Assembly (NCBI GenBank): GCA_930367215.1 | Contig: OV884057.1 | Coordinates: 262,154,339 to 262,218,338 of the forward strand | DNA: 64,000 bases | Direction: 5' to 3' | Source: Pollenia angustigena | Taxonomy: Eukaryota; Arthropoda; Insecta; Diptera; Polleniidae | Shown here: piece after piece, positions 35,160 through 46,780 of the stretch | Position numbering within the stretch: position 1 is the stretch's first letter | Layout of the letters: every line of letters starts with the position of its first letter | The notes under the pieces: generated by a model | The model's database searches: none | The model's input: only the letters and a program-made list of their open reading frames with translations | Told to the model about the DNA's origin: nothing | Translations under genes and position numbers: made by a program

Positions 35160-35980
35160 TTTTATGTATTTTACTTTATTATTTAAATACTTGTTGACAA
35201 AATTCTTAGCGATCACCGCGTGACGGCTAATATCTTTCCCCTAGAAACAGGAATCAGTCTAATACACGTAACAAAAAAAAAAAACAAGCGGATTGTATAT
35301 GTGCGTTTATTTTACTGCTTTAAAGTGCGGGATTGAGAGCTTTTGTTAATGCTGTTGTTGTTTTTGTTGCTTTTTTTTAAACCCAGATAATATCCTTGTA
35401 AAAAACATACTTTATGCACAAAATTTAAATTTTTTTCCCTTGGCGAAAATGTAGTGAAAAACATTTTTATGAAATTACAAAAAAACACAAACACATTCCA
35501 ACTCATGCACTCGCATACAAAAAAAAACAACCAATTTAGTATTCTTCACCCACATTTTAAGAGAGCGTAAAATTTTCGAATCATTTAACTCGTTGTTGCC
35601 ATATAATATCATAAAAATAAAATGGCTTCTATCTATCTAAGTACGTGGAGCTGGGGGTGGGGAGCTAGAAATAAATTAAGCTGGGGTGTGGTGGAATATT
35701 GAATGAGAGTTTTTTTAAAAATAAAGTAGCAAAGGGAATGTGAACAACATGTTTAGAATAAATACATACTTTCTTTTTTTTAAGATTTAAAGGCTAAATA
35801 AATTTTAAATTAGTACTAGAATTTTAGAAGCAACTAATTGAGGACTTATAAGCTGGCAAAGAAAGAAACGCACTTTTACCCACAGATAATATAAATCAGC
35901 ATTTTGTTCGAATAGCTTAAGAAGTATTTAAAAGTTTTCACTTTTAGAAATCAAACAGCAGATTTTAATTACCCTTATAA
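35160..35980. other. Non-coding
   Basis: AT-rich; no gene recognised. Confidence 0.4.
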
Positions 35981-36092
35981 TGTTTGGCGTATTTAAAATA
36001 CGTCTATGACAGTTTGGTAATAGATTAAAGGAAAAGAGTTCACGTTCTCTTTATTATATTACCAAACAGTCGTATTTTAAATACGCCAAACA
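35981..36092. repeat. 112-bp hairpin element
   Basis: TGTTTGGCGTATTTAAAATA at 35981-36000 is exactly inverted at 36073-36092. A second inner pair, GTTTGGTAATA with TATTACCAAAC, follows. It is a compact foldback, probably a MITE. Confidence 0.65.
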
Positions 36093-36141
36093 CAATAAAA
36101 GTGAATATTCAATCTAAACGAATTAGTGTTTAGCATACGTA

Positions 36142-36765
36142 CACAGAAAAAAAAATTGATTTAAATTGATTTTACGTGTCATCTATTTTATGACTATAGT
36201 GACATCAATTCGATGCCACATTTTTTTTATTATTAACATTATCTTCATGTTTACAATGTATTATAAGAAGCAAAAATTCCTATATTCTATTTTTTTAAAT
36301 TATTTAGTTAAATACATCAAATTTTAAAGTAGAATGATTACGAAAACCACATTGGGCATGGTGTCTTATTATTGAGAGTTCTGCTGTAAACAAAGGTTGT
36401 AATTCAACAAACGTGAAACAAACATATATAACGGGTAAGCAAAAAATAAAATTATTCTCTCATTTTGACTTAGGTCAATTCCAATGACTTTGACTAAATG
36501 ACAAACTGTCATTAAATTGATGCTAATGTGTCCTTTCTCCGATGTTACTGCGTCATCGCAACGAGGACATGTTCGTCATTTCTGTTATGCCGATGTGTCA
36601 TCCCATTGATGACAATATTTCATTTAAACCCTAATGACATTTTGGCCAAGTGATGTTAAGGTTAACATCACCATGATAAAAAGTGTCATGGAGTCAAAAA
36701 CGAAGACACTTGTCATAGCACTGATGTCAAAATACATCAGCGTTATGACGCCTCTTCTATCAGTG
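36142..36765. mobile_element. CACAG/CACTG-terminal MITE, copy A
   Basis: It starts CACAGAAAAAAAAATTG and ends TCTTCTATCAGTG. It is homologous over nearly its whole length, inverted, to 40070-40665. It contains a 'taaatacatcaaattttaaa' core shared with several other elements and many ATGACA/TGTCAT words. No transposase is visible. Confidence 0.7.
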
Positions 36766-36888
36766 CAGTAAACTAAATAATAGTTTCAATTAACTATTTA
36801 TACTTTTGTCAATTAAAATAATTATAAGTTAAAAAATAATATTAACAATTAAATAAAAAAAAAAATTAAATTGATTTATTATTATAAT

Positions 36889-37820
36889 CAGGAAAACCAA
36901 AAATATGCCCTAAAAAATACGTTTTATGCGCATTAAATATGCAGCTGTAAAAACTTGAAAATATGCTCCGAAAATTGTTAAAAATATGTCCCAAAAAATT
37001 TAAAAATTGCTGATTTGAAAACAAAATATTCCATTTAATAAAAACAATCCAAAATTTATAATCGGTAAAGCCCAAACCATGGACAGTCATCGGCTCACAA
37101 AAACAAAGTTATGTTAAGAGTTTAAAATTCATATTAGAGTTATTTGTGTCGAATTTTATCTAGATATTAACATCCATATACAACTTTTTGTCTAAAAGGG
37201 ATTTAAGAGACGGCCGCTTAATTGTTCATTAATGTGCTATAATACTATAGATGGAAGCTTTGGGTAAATGTGAACGGATTTAAAAACGAATTTAATTTGC
37301 AGTAAAATATTTTTGGGGCAAATTTAATCTTAATACAAACATAATTTGATGGTTTTCGGACGCAAAGATTCTAATTTGCAAAGAAGTTTTTAAAAGGGAA
37401 TATGTTATAGACCGATTCTCACCATTTACAAAGAATTCATCCTTGGTACAATTAAAATGTATTTACCAAATTTAATCAAATTATCTACCAGATAATTTTA
37501 ATTATACGTCCAGATTTATTGGTCCAGATTTCTATAAATTACACATATCGCCAAAAACTTATATTTATTACTTATTTTTCCTTAATTGTTGCTTATTTAT
37601 ATATAAAACAGAACAGAACAGAAAAGCCAAAATTTCGCCACAAAAAAATGGTTTTATTTGCTGCGAAAGCTTTTGTAGGCATCTAAAAAAGTTTAACATG
37701 TATCAAAATATGCCCTAAAAACTTAAAAAAAATGCTGTATAAAGGCTCTTTTAACTTAATTATGCAAAAAATGCTGTCGCACAAGGAAAAACATGCAATT
37801 GCATATTTTTGGTTTCCCTG
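36889..37820. mobile_element. hAT-like element (932 bp)
   Basis: The terminus is CAGGGAAACCAAAAATATGC on the minus strand at the right end, and CAGGAAAACCAAAAATATGC at the left. A perfect 8-bp duplication ATTATAAT lies at 36881-36888 and 37821-37828. Subterminal 'aaatatgccctaaaa' words occur near both ends. No transposase ORF is visible. Confidence 0.8.
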
Positions 37821-37989
37821 ATTATAATTTTTCATTCTTATTTTTCTTAAAACCGGTTTATTATACATTTCAGCACAGTTGGAAAAACTCACAATATTAT
37901 TACAGTAACGAACTGTAGTTTATTTAAGAAATATTACGTTCAGTCATTTTTAAATAAATAAACATTTAAAATTCCAAGCAAATTTATTT

Positions 37990-38912
37990 TTAACTGACTC
38001 TAACAGTTATTCAAAAAACTAAGTGCATATTAATACGGATTTTCAGTTGCAGTTAATATTGTCCGTTGATTGAGTTAAATTCTTCTTTACGTTAAATTAA
38101 ATAAAAATGTAATTTAAAGCAACGAAAAGTTCATTTAATTTTTACTGTCAAAAATTCAACCACGAATTCCGTAAAACCAAATGAATTTTCAGTTATCTTA
38201 TATAAATTAATTGTCAAAAAATTACCTACATATTCCGTAAATACAAATAAATATGCAGTTATTTTATAAAATTTTACTGTCAAAAATTCAACACCATATT
38301 CAGTAAAAACAATTAAATATTCAGTTATTTTATATAATTTAAGTACAAATTATAATGAATTGCTTGTTTTGTGTAAGCAATTCCCATTTTCTATTTGTTA
38401 AAATAATTTAGTTAAATACATCAAATTTTAAAGTAAAATAATTGCGAAGCCATATCAGTCATGCTGCTGGTGTCTTATAATTGAGAGTTCTTCTGTAAAT
38501 AACGCGGTCAGTACAACAAAAGTAAAACAAACGGGTGTAACAGGGTAAGTAAATAATAATTTTCTCCCTCTCTCGCTTATAAGAAAAACAAGCGGATAAG
38601 TGTCTGTCTGGTATTTTTTAGAAATTCGGCTCTTTTGTGGAGTAAACGAAAATTACTGAATTTAATAAAATAACTGAATATTTAATTGTTTTTACTGAAT
38701 ATGGGGTCAATTTTTTGACAGTAAAATTTTAAAAAATAACTGAATATTTAATTGTTTTTACTGAATATGGTGTTGAATTTTTGACAATAAAAACTTAATG
38801 AACTTTTTGTTAAAATAAATGAAAAATAAGTAGACCGGGTTTTAATTGAATTTTCATTTATTTTATATTACAATTTCAGTTAATTTTACGTACAGAATAT
38901 TGTGAGTGTACA
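37990..38912. mobile_element. Foldback element with tandem-repeat arms
   Basis: The left arm (about 38115-38341) holds three tandem units of about 70 bp ('ttttactgtcaaaaattcaa...attcagttattttata'). The right arm (about 38640-38815) holds two inverted units ('aataactgaatatttaattg...ttgacagtaaaa'). Between the arms lies about 300 bp containing the shared 'taaatacatcaaattttaaa' core and a donor-like GGGTAAGTAAATA near 38546. The outer ends are approximate. Confidence 0.6.
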
Positions 38913-40069
38913 ATATCGATTTTGGACCCAGTAGAGTAAATTTTTATATATTCTGTTGAAATGGGTTTTCCGAAGACCTCAGATATGATGGGGACGTGGT
39001 TGTTATATATTTCTGTCACATCTGCTCCTTATAATTTTGTTATTGAAATTCAGCCAGATCTATGGTTGAGATATGACACATGACTGCCTCTAATTTCACC
39101 CATAAGTCCATTGTTGTTTTTTTAATTTGTATTTAAAGTGTATCTGGAGAACGGCAAAAGCCAAAGTTTATAAATAAGGTACAAACATCTTGGTTATCAT
39201 TACATAACGTTCGACAAAATGTGGGCATGAATGGAGAGGTGAGCGTGCCATAAAATAGATTTTTTTATATCTAAAGAACGGTATTTATTTAACTTTCTGT
39301 TGTTTTTGCACCATGGTGTAGGGCATATAAAATTCGTCATAGCTGAATATAGCATTCCTACTTGTTTTTGTTTTTCTTTTTTGTTTTGTAGTTTTGAGTA
39401 TTCAAGTTAACGGACCCCACGAGTTTTTAATCGTTGAATGAAACAACGTTTTGTATTGTCAAATTGTGACTGACTTCATTATTTAGAATTTTTTTCTTTT
39501 TGTCTTACATCTATTCCTAACTTTATAAATTCGGGTAATCGTTGTCAGACTTAAATGGTATCAATTAAAAGCTATTGTATTCCAATTTGAAAATATATGT
39601 AGTTATAAATTATTACAAAAGCTTTAAATAGTCCATAGTATTCTTAATTTAAAATTAACTATTTATAATATTTTAAAGTCATGTGATAACTAACACAGCT
39701 TAAAAAGTGTTGCTTGCTATTCTTTCTTTTATTTTAAAAACATGTCGTTTCTTTTCTGATATTAACAAATAATCTGTAGTAATGTTGTTCTTAAAGGTAA
39801 ACGTTTAATTTATTTGATTAAACTTTTAATTAATACTGTTTTTTTTATAAATGATTTAATTGACGAGAATTGTTTCTGTTTAAATTGATATTCACAAAAA
39901 AGTTGTTAAGGTTAAATCAAATAAGTTGACAATATTATATTAACACTTTTAAACTTCTCTTAGTAACAAAGAAAGAATTTTGAGACGAACTTACTTTTTT
40001 ATCGAACAGAAACAATTTTAAGTTTTGTGATTTTTTTATTTCTTAAAGAAGGTAAACGATGTATATGTA
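38913..40069. other. Non-coding; end of a dispersed repeat at 39300-39360
   Basis: 'gcaccatggtgtagggcata...ttcctacttg' resembles the right end of the 24869-25448 repeat. There is no gene. Confidence 0.4.
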
Positions 40070-40665
40070 CACTGATAGAAAAGCCGTCATAACGCTGATG
40101 TATTTTGGCATCAGTACTATGACAAGTGGCTTCGTTTTTGACCCCATGACACTTTTCATCATCGTGATGTCAACCTTATTATCACTTGGCCAAAGTGTCA
40201 TCAGGGTCAAAATGAAATTATGTTATCAATGGGATGACACATCGGCATCACAGAAATGACGTACATGTCCTCAGTGCGATGACGCAGTAACATCGGAGAA
40301 AGGACACATTAGCATCAATTTAATGACGGTTGGTCATTAAGTCAAAGTCATTGGAATTGACTTAAGTCAAAGTGAGAGAATATTATTATTTACTTAGTTT
40401 GTTTCACGTTTGTTGAATTACGACCTTTGTTTACAGCAGAACTCTCAATAATAAGACACCAGAACCATGCCCAATATGGTTTTCGTAATCATTCTACTTT
40501 AAAAATTTGATGTATTTAACTAAATAATCAAAAAAAAAAAAAAATAGAATATAGGAATATTTGCTTCTTATAATACATTGTAAGCATGAAAATAATGTTA
40601 ATAATATACAAAATGTGGCATAGAATTGATGTCACTATAGTCATAAAATAGATGACACTTAAAAA
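40070..40665. mobile_element. CACTG-terminal MITE, copy B (inverted to copy A)
   Basis: It begins CACTGATAGAAAAGCCGTCA after TA. It runs inverted to 36142-36765 through the ATGACA-rich half, the 'gagagtt' region and the shared core, and ends in the 'gatgacac' block. The far terminus is degraded. The open frame at 40059-40259 is not conserved as coding between the copies. Confidence 0.7.
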
Positions 40666-40721
40666 ATATCCAATTGTCGTCGGAACGCTCGTCGGTGGTG
40701 ATAAAAGCTACATATTAGCTT

Positions 40722-40909
40722 CACGGAAAGAATTATTTACTAAGTTTTGCTTTGTTCTTATTAATTAAGATTTTCTTAAATAAAGAAACATATTGCTTAA
40801 ACCAACATACATACATAAATATATTTAGAATAAATAATTTTTGGCTTGGAAGAGAATTATGCAAAATTTTCTTGGCTCAATCCGTATTTTGTAAATAATT
40901 CTTTCCGTG
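40722..40909. mobile_element. MITE with a perfect 19-bp TIR (188 bp)
   Basis: CACGGAAAGAATTATTTAC at 40722-40740 is exactly inverted at 40891-40909. The interior is AT-rich. The flanks (TT and TA) give no clear duplication. Confidence 0.65.
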
Positions 40910-43004
40910 TACCGTCTTAAGGCTTAGAATTCATATAAATATAACTATTTCAGTTTCTAGAACATAAAGGTTAAGTCAAATAAAATCTAATTTCCTTATC
41001 AACAATATTTTCATGCTCTTTTGGAACTTTTAAATGTGGTGCTGAGCCATGTTCTTTCCATAAAAATTAACCTTTTTAAAGACTTTTTGATTTATGTGTA
41101 AGATTTTCTATCTTTGAAGGTTTTTTTCAAACCAATGAAGTTTTTAATACGAAATTAATTATATCCAATTGAGATTAAAATGAGCCAAGTGGCAAACCAG
41201 TAACCACACACATACACAATTGGTTTTACAAAACATTTTTGTTCGACGAACATTTTCCCAATCAACGAAAATTCATCGAATTCCGAAAATCCGCCGATTT
41301 CCAAATTCAAAAAAGTATACCCTCTACTCTATCTCTCTATTGAAAACAACATTTAAAGATTTTAATTAAATCCCATTAATGAAAAATCCCAAATAGTAGT
41401 AAAAGTCGTTTAAGCTTTTTTCGTTGCATATGACATGCCGCCATTGTGCTAGCCAAAAATGCAATGCAAAAGTCATAGTTTAACGATAGTTAAACTAAAC
41501 ACCCGAAGGCTTTTATATTTAATATTTTAATACAAATACAAGCGGAAATATTTTTGTAAACAAAGGCCAACAAAAAAAAAAAAGATACTAAAATTAACAC
41601 TCAGTTTTTTTTTTAACGGAAAATGCTTTTGATGTATGGTGGCTGGCTGCATTTGCCAAGATCCATAAAGTCTTCCTACCAGTGTTATGATGATGATCGG
41701 CCGACGAACCAGAAAACACACAATAAATCTTTAAAACTGAGTTTTCACTTGCTTTGGCCAGAAATTGCAATGCGCCACCGAGTGACAACTGTTTCAGCTA
41801 CCGTGTACCATTACTTTTTAACATTTATACAGCATGGAAATTCATTGCTACCGGAGTTTAACACCAAAACCAAAGCAACACTTAAAAAATTATGTACGAG
41901 TGTAAGAGAAGTTGGCTTGAATATTGCCAACATAAATATAAGCGAAAAAATGCAACAATAACAAATACAACAAGTAAGAACCGGCTAGACTTCTACATAA
42001 AATACTACAAAAAAAAATTATATTTTTATGTTCACATTTGCATTTTCCAATTTTTAACACCTCCGGGGGTCATCAACGAAATGCTAAAAAAGAAAAAAAA
42101 GACAGAAAGCCAAATAGCCAGCCTGACTGCCTCAGCACAGAGCAAGAAAACAATCAAGCCAACTTTCAGCCATAAATACCAAAAACAAAAAATCCTACCG
42201 TCAACAGGCAATTTTTTTCAAAATTCGTAAACTACAAAGCTGTACAGCAATTCATAATTATTGCTAAGAAAAAACAAAAAACAAAGCGTAACGAAATGTG
42301 GTAGAATTATATTCCTTGCCTCGTATCTACCAGAAGTTTTAGAGGAGAATCAAACGAAAAAATGTGTTTAACATGCACATTGGCAGCAATTATGAGACAT
42401 CAATACTGCAACCGAACCAGCCCAGCACAGTAACGTTAAACTTCTAGTGTTAAATGTAGAGCAAGAACAAACGGTTTTCATTAATAAGAAATAAGGAGTT
42501 CGAGAGTGAGCGAAGCCGAATATCCAACACCTTTCACAACACATCACATATAAAATATATTTCATAATTGGGGGTGTCATAAAATCATATGTTTTAAAAC
42601 AATAACATTAAAAAATACGACTGTTGTGAACTTCCCCTCATAATTCAATGTGCTATTTTGAATTTTAATCAGCTAATTTAGAATAAATATTAACCAAAAA
42701 TAAAAATATTTTTAATTCTAATTCAAATCCATGAATTAATAAATTAAATTAGATCCTACCTGACTATTTTCCATTTTTCAGACGCAAATCAGAAAAAAAA
42801 TTTATTTTGTTTGTTTACCAATCTGCAGAGTCCTCAACCGTTCTAATTTGACGCCGCAAGTGATTTATTACAAAAATTGCTAGCTGCAGGTTAAATTCGG
42901 ATGTTAGCCGGATACAATTTTACCAACAACGGCTCGGCTCAGCTGTTCAGAGCAGGTCTCTTCGGATTAATTACGATATCACAATAAACATAGCAAGCAA
43001 AGTT
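40910..43004. other. Non-coding, CA-rich in part
   Basis: No gene is recognised. Two overlapping open frames around 41623-42230 are low-complexity and show no domain. The CAA-rich texture would fit a fly 5' UTR or intron. Confidence 0.45.
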
Positions 43005-44291
43005 CTGTTTATTTATTACACTATGCAGCTCAACGAAAATGAAGTCTTAGTATCTTTTGATGTTATTTCGCTTTTTACAAATATCCCAGTCTATACGGCA
43101 ATTAAAAATATAATGAAAAAATGGGACAAAATTAAAGAATTTACAAAAATCCCTAGTTCTAAATTTCTGCAAATCCTCCAATTCTGCTTAACGGACAATA
43201 ACTACTTTGTGTATGAAGAAAAGGTCTATAACCAGATCTTCGGCATGCCAATGGGCAATCCTCTTTCGCCTACTATAGCAGATATAGTACTTGACACCTT
43301 ACTTGACGATGCAATCACGGAACTTAGAAATAAAAATATTCACATAAAATACATAATAAAGTATGTAGACGATATATTAGCCATAATCAACATCAAAGAC
43401 AAAGATATTATTCTGAACATCTTCAATAGTCACCACCCCAAAATTAAATTTACAGTAGAACTTGAGAAAAATTGTGAAATTGCGTACCTCGATATTAGAC
43501 TACGTAGACAGCAAGATGTGATTAAGTTTGACTGGTACGCAAAGGAAACTTCATCTGGCAGAATAATGAATTACAACGCGACACAACCCAAAAACCAGAT
43601 AATCAATACAGCAAAAAATTTTATATCAAGAGTATTAAATATAAGCGACCCGCAATATCATAACAAAAATATCGACAAAATCTCAGAAATTTTATGTAGC
43701 AATAGCTTCCCTAAAAAATTAATAAATACACTTATCAACGATACACTAAAACATGAACAAAGCAAAAACATTAATAATGATGACAACCCTGAAAAAGGCA
43801 AACAATTTTACAGTGTAAAATACATACCTGGCTTGACGGATAATAGACACATAAGGACAACAATAAAATCAGAACAAATAAACTTTGCATACAAACCAAA
43901 TACAACTTTAAGTGCAATATTTTCAAGAGTAAAGGCGCCAATAGAAAAACTACAACAAAGTAATGTTGTTTACGAAGTAAAGTGTAACGGAAGGGACGAT
44001 CAAAACTGTGACTTAATTTATATAGGAACAACAAAGCGCTCCCTTGAAAAGAGAATGGGAGAACATCAAAATGATATATTAAAGAGAAGAGAAACAAGTG
44101 CATTATCGCAACACATGATTTCTACATCTCACTCCTTTAAAACAGAACAAGTGAGAGTGTTGGATTTTGAACGAGGGGAGAGAAAGAGATATACGATAGA
44201 AAGCTTAAGAATACAACAACACATAATGAAAACAATGAACCACAATGAAGATGTTGACAATATTAGTGCCTGTTATAGAACCGCAATATAA
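43005..44291 (+). CDS. Penelope-like retroelement: RT (N-terminally truncated) plus GIY-YIG endonuclease
   Basis: One open frame of 422 codons from ATG at 43023 (open from about 43002) encodes the C-terminal half of a Penelope-like element polyprotein. RT motif A is SFDVISLFTNIP (residues 11-22), motif B GMPMGNPLSP (74-83) and motif C YVDD (114-117). A linker follows, then a GIY-YIG nuclease: VYEV (316-319), YIG (333-335), Arg344 in EKRMGEH, His348 and a likely catalytic Glu at 393. A Cys pair (321, 329) precedes YIG. The usual N-terminal part of about 350-400 residues, with the first RT motifs, is missing. That fits 5' truncation on insertion near 43005-43020. Within the piece there is no stop or frameshift, so it is young. 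It lies upstream of a hammerhead-like 3' motif. Alone it could not support a full retrotransposition cycle. Confidence 0.85.
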   Translation: MFIYYTMQLNENEVLVSFDVISLFTNIPVYTAIKNIMKKWDKIKEFTKIPSSKFLQILQFCLTDNNYFVYEEKVYNQIFGMPMGNPLSPTIADIVLDTLLDDAITELRNKNIHIKYIIKYVDDILAIINIKDKDIILNIFNSHHPKIKFTVELEKNCEIAYLDIRLRRQQDVIKFDWYAKETSSGRIMNYNATQPKNQIINTAKNFISRVLNISDPQYHNKNIDKISEILCSNSFPKKLINTLINDTLKHEQSKNINNDDNPEKGKQFYSVKYIPGLTDNRHIRTTIKSEQINFAYKPNTTLSAIFSRVKAPIEKLQQSNVVYEVKCNGRDDQNCDLIYIGTTKRSLEKRMGEHQNDILKRRETSALSQHMISTSHSFKTEQVRVLDFERGERKRYTIESLRIQQHIMKTMNHNEDVDNISACYRTAI

Positions 44292-44485
44292 TTATTTCTG
44301 TGATAATAACTTTAAGTTGTGCTTTACTGTTTTTGTTAAATATGTTTGTGCAGTTTAATTTTATTATAAACCTGTCGATGTTTTTAATGTAAAATAATAT
44401 ATATTTTTGTAAGTTGTGTTTGCTTGTTGTGAAAAAATATTTTTGTATTAATGTTATCCTTTTATTATTTTTATTTAAATAGACG

Positions 44486-44530
44486 ACCCTTGAAAAAGTC
44501 ACCAAAAAAGTGACGAAACGTCGGGTGAAA
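44486..44530 (+). ncRNA. Degenerate hammerhead motif of the Penelope-like element 3' end
   Basis: ACCC, UUGAAAA, a perfect GUCAC/GUGAC stem II, GAAA and ACGUC then GGGU are in hammerhead order about 200 nt after the ORF. This is where Penelope-like elements carry hammerheads. Core positions 3 and 8 appear changed from C/G to U/A, and there is one extra A before stem II, so catalysis is doubtful. Stem I is ACCC with GGGU, and stem III is the ACGU mini-palindrome. Confidence 0.55.
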
Positions 44531-45478
44531 TGAAATAAAATTGTTTTTTTATTTACATCAACATCATTAGGTCTTATTAGCTTATAAAAGAAAAATAAAC
44601 TGAAAATTAATAATCAATTGGCCAAAGAAATAAATACGAATGAATTACACTTTTTGTTTACAAAGCAACAACAATATTTTTAAGCCATTGGAAAATGTTT
44701 AGAACATTTTGACAATATAACATGATAGCAAACTTGTTTGGGGTATTCACCAGGTTGCTATCATGTTATGTGTAAGAAAAACCATTTGGTTTGTATGATG
44801 TTACAAGAGTTGTCTTTAAGCACTGACGTCAACAAACTACTGTGTGTGAAAACACTAATCGAAACGCGATATATTTATCTATCTAGTAGTAGGGGCACTC
44901 CAATATTTTGTGGGATGGATATACATTTCAGAAATTTGCCACATAAGTCTGGAGCGGTGCGATCACTAAGCAACACGAAAAAGGCCTGTCAGCCAGTCGG
45001 TCTGAGAAAAAGAGCTGCAAAATGCTGCCAAATAACACAATATTAGACCTTAAGGGCTTGTTGAAATTATGCCATCAAATTGGTTTCCAAAATGTTGGCA
45101 TAATAGTAAATTTAGTTGCAACACGAACGAATCGTTTGATACTCACACACAATTACTCACATTTAGCTGATATTTCTACTAAATTAACTCATGTATGTAG
45201 AAAGGAACTCTTCCTTAGGAGTTTGTCAGTAGGGATCGCTTATATGATCACAAAATAAGGTTTGTGTTTAATGCAAAAAGCAAAATCAAAAGGTGTGAAC
45301 AGTTTAACCCATGATAAAATAATTGTATGATAAATTAAGTTCAAAGCAAAAAGGCGGTGGTGGAACATGGAAAAGAATATTTGTAATATCGTAGCGTACT
45401 AAATTAGTTTAAAAATTAAAAAATGCAAAATAGCGGTTACTATAAACTGTGGAGCTAACCGAGACTTTTCAAACATTA
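44531..45478. other. Non-coding; 15-bp perfect hairpin
   Basis: ATAACATGATAGCAA (44717-44731) is exactly inverted at 44755-44769 around a 23-nt loop. The remaining sequence shows no recognised gene. Confidence 0.5.
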
Positions 45479-45623
45479 GGTGTGTTCATTTACTTTACAA
45501 GAAACTAGCAACGAAAGAGTAAAATAGAAATTTACAAAATATTTCTCCCAATTAGTCAAAAATTAATACTTCCCAGTAACAATTATAACAAATTCGTAAC
45601 AATTTTAAGTAAACGAACACACC
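45479..45623. mobile_element. Small MITE (GGTGTGTTC termini, 145 bp)
   Basis: GGTGTGTTCATTTACTT at the left is inverted at the right as AAGTAAACGAACACACC (one mismatch). The interior is AT-rich. The flanks TTA and TTT do not settle the duplication. Confidence 0.6.
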
Positions 45624-46780
45624 TTTTATAAGCCATAGTTTAACTTTAGCTTTTTTTAGTTAAATACATTTTGAAACAGCAAAAAAAATTATGCACAGAA
45701 ATAATTTATATGAAAATTTAAACTTGCATTTTCGAAATACTCCAAATATTCCATAAAATTGTTTTAGTTTCAGTTTAAATTCATCTGTAGCCCAGTTTTC
45801 TGAAAAACTTGTTTTAAGATAAACGCTATATTTTTCCTCAACAAAGAAAGTTTCAAGATTTACAAATTTCTCAAATAAGAATTAGTGATAAACGTTGTGG
45901 CATAAATCACAGAAAGGGTTAATCATTAAGATGGCCTTAAGCACTTTATGCACAAGAGTACGAAGTAAATGATGATCAAGTCGACACGTCCAAAAAAGCA
46001 ACAATAAACCTCTTAAAAGTGAGTTACAAAAAATAATTATTCATTATAAAAAAGAAAAACAAAAATAAGCAACAGCAACATTAAAATACGAACTAAACTC
46101 CCAGTAAATGTGGTCATTCAGTCACCGCCCAGAAATAAAAATCAAGATTCTAAAACTAAATCCAAAAAACGTTCAAATCCAAAGCAATTGAATACTGGTA
46201 CTACTGAATATTCTTGCAACATCTTCTTCTTCATCAAAAACACAGTAATCAAAGGCTAAACTTAATAATATCGCAGAAGAATGAGGCAGCAGCGGAGGTT
46301 TTGCAAATGGTGCTGTTGATGCTGATGATGATGAGAATGATGAAGAAGAAGCCTATAGCCAAAATTGGTAGGAGTTGATGCGTTGATGCAATTACACCAT
46401 AATATTCACACTTATTCGAGGTGAGAAAATTGCCAGCTATTAAAAGGGCATAATATTATCAACCAGCCGCTTGTGGAAAGACAAACGGACAGACACACAG
46501 ACGAAATTTCAAAATGCTGCCGCCCGAAAAATGATCATGTTTCATACAATAGAGTTGCGATTTCTGCATTTATATCAAAATAAAGATGCAGTCATGTTCT
46601 TCGCAATCATAATGACCAAAATTTAAAAAAAAAAAAAGGAAATGGCTGGTCGTCGTTGGTCGACATTCAGCAACATTTTTAAACATATCGTCAGATCACA
46701 TTAGTATTGCTGTAGGGTTTACATCTTATCGTAAATATTAATAAATCTAAGGGATCAATTTCGCTAAATTTTTTCTTTAA
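45624..46780. other. Non-coding; GAT/GAA microsatellite near 46308-46352
   Basis: There are CAA-rich and GATGAT/GAAGAA tracts. No gene is recognised. Confidence 0.45.

Noticed and set aside
41623..42230. Two overlapping 112-codon ORFs
   Set aside because: Low complexity, no domain, overlapping frames; more like non-coding CA-rich DNA.
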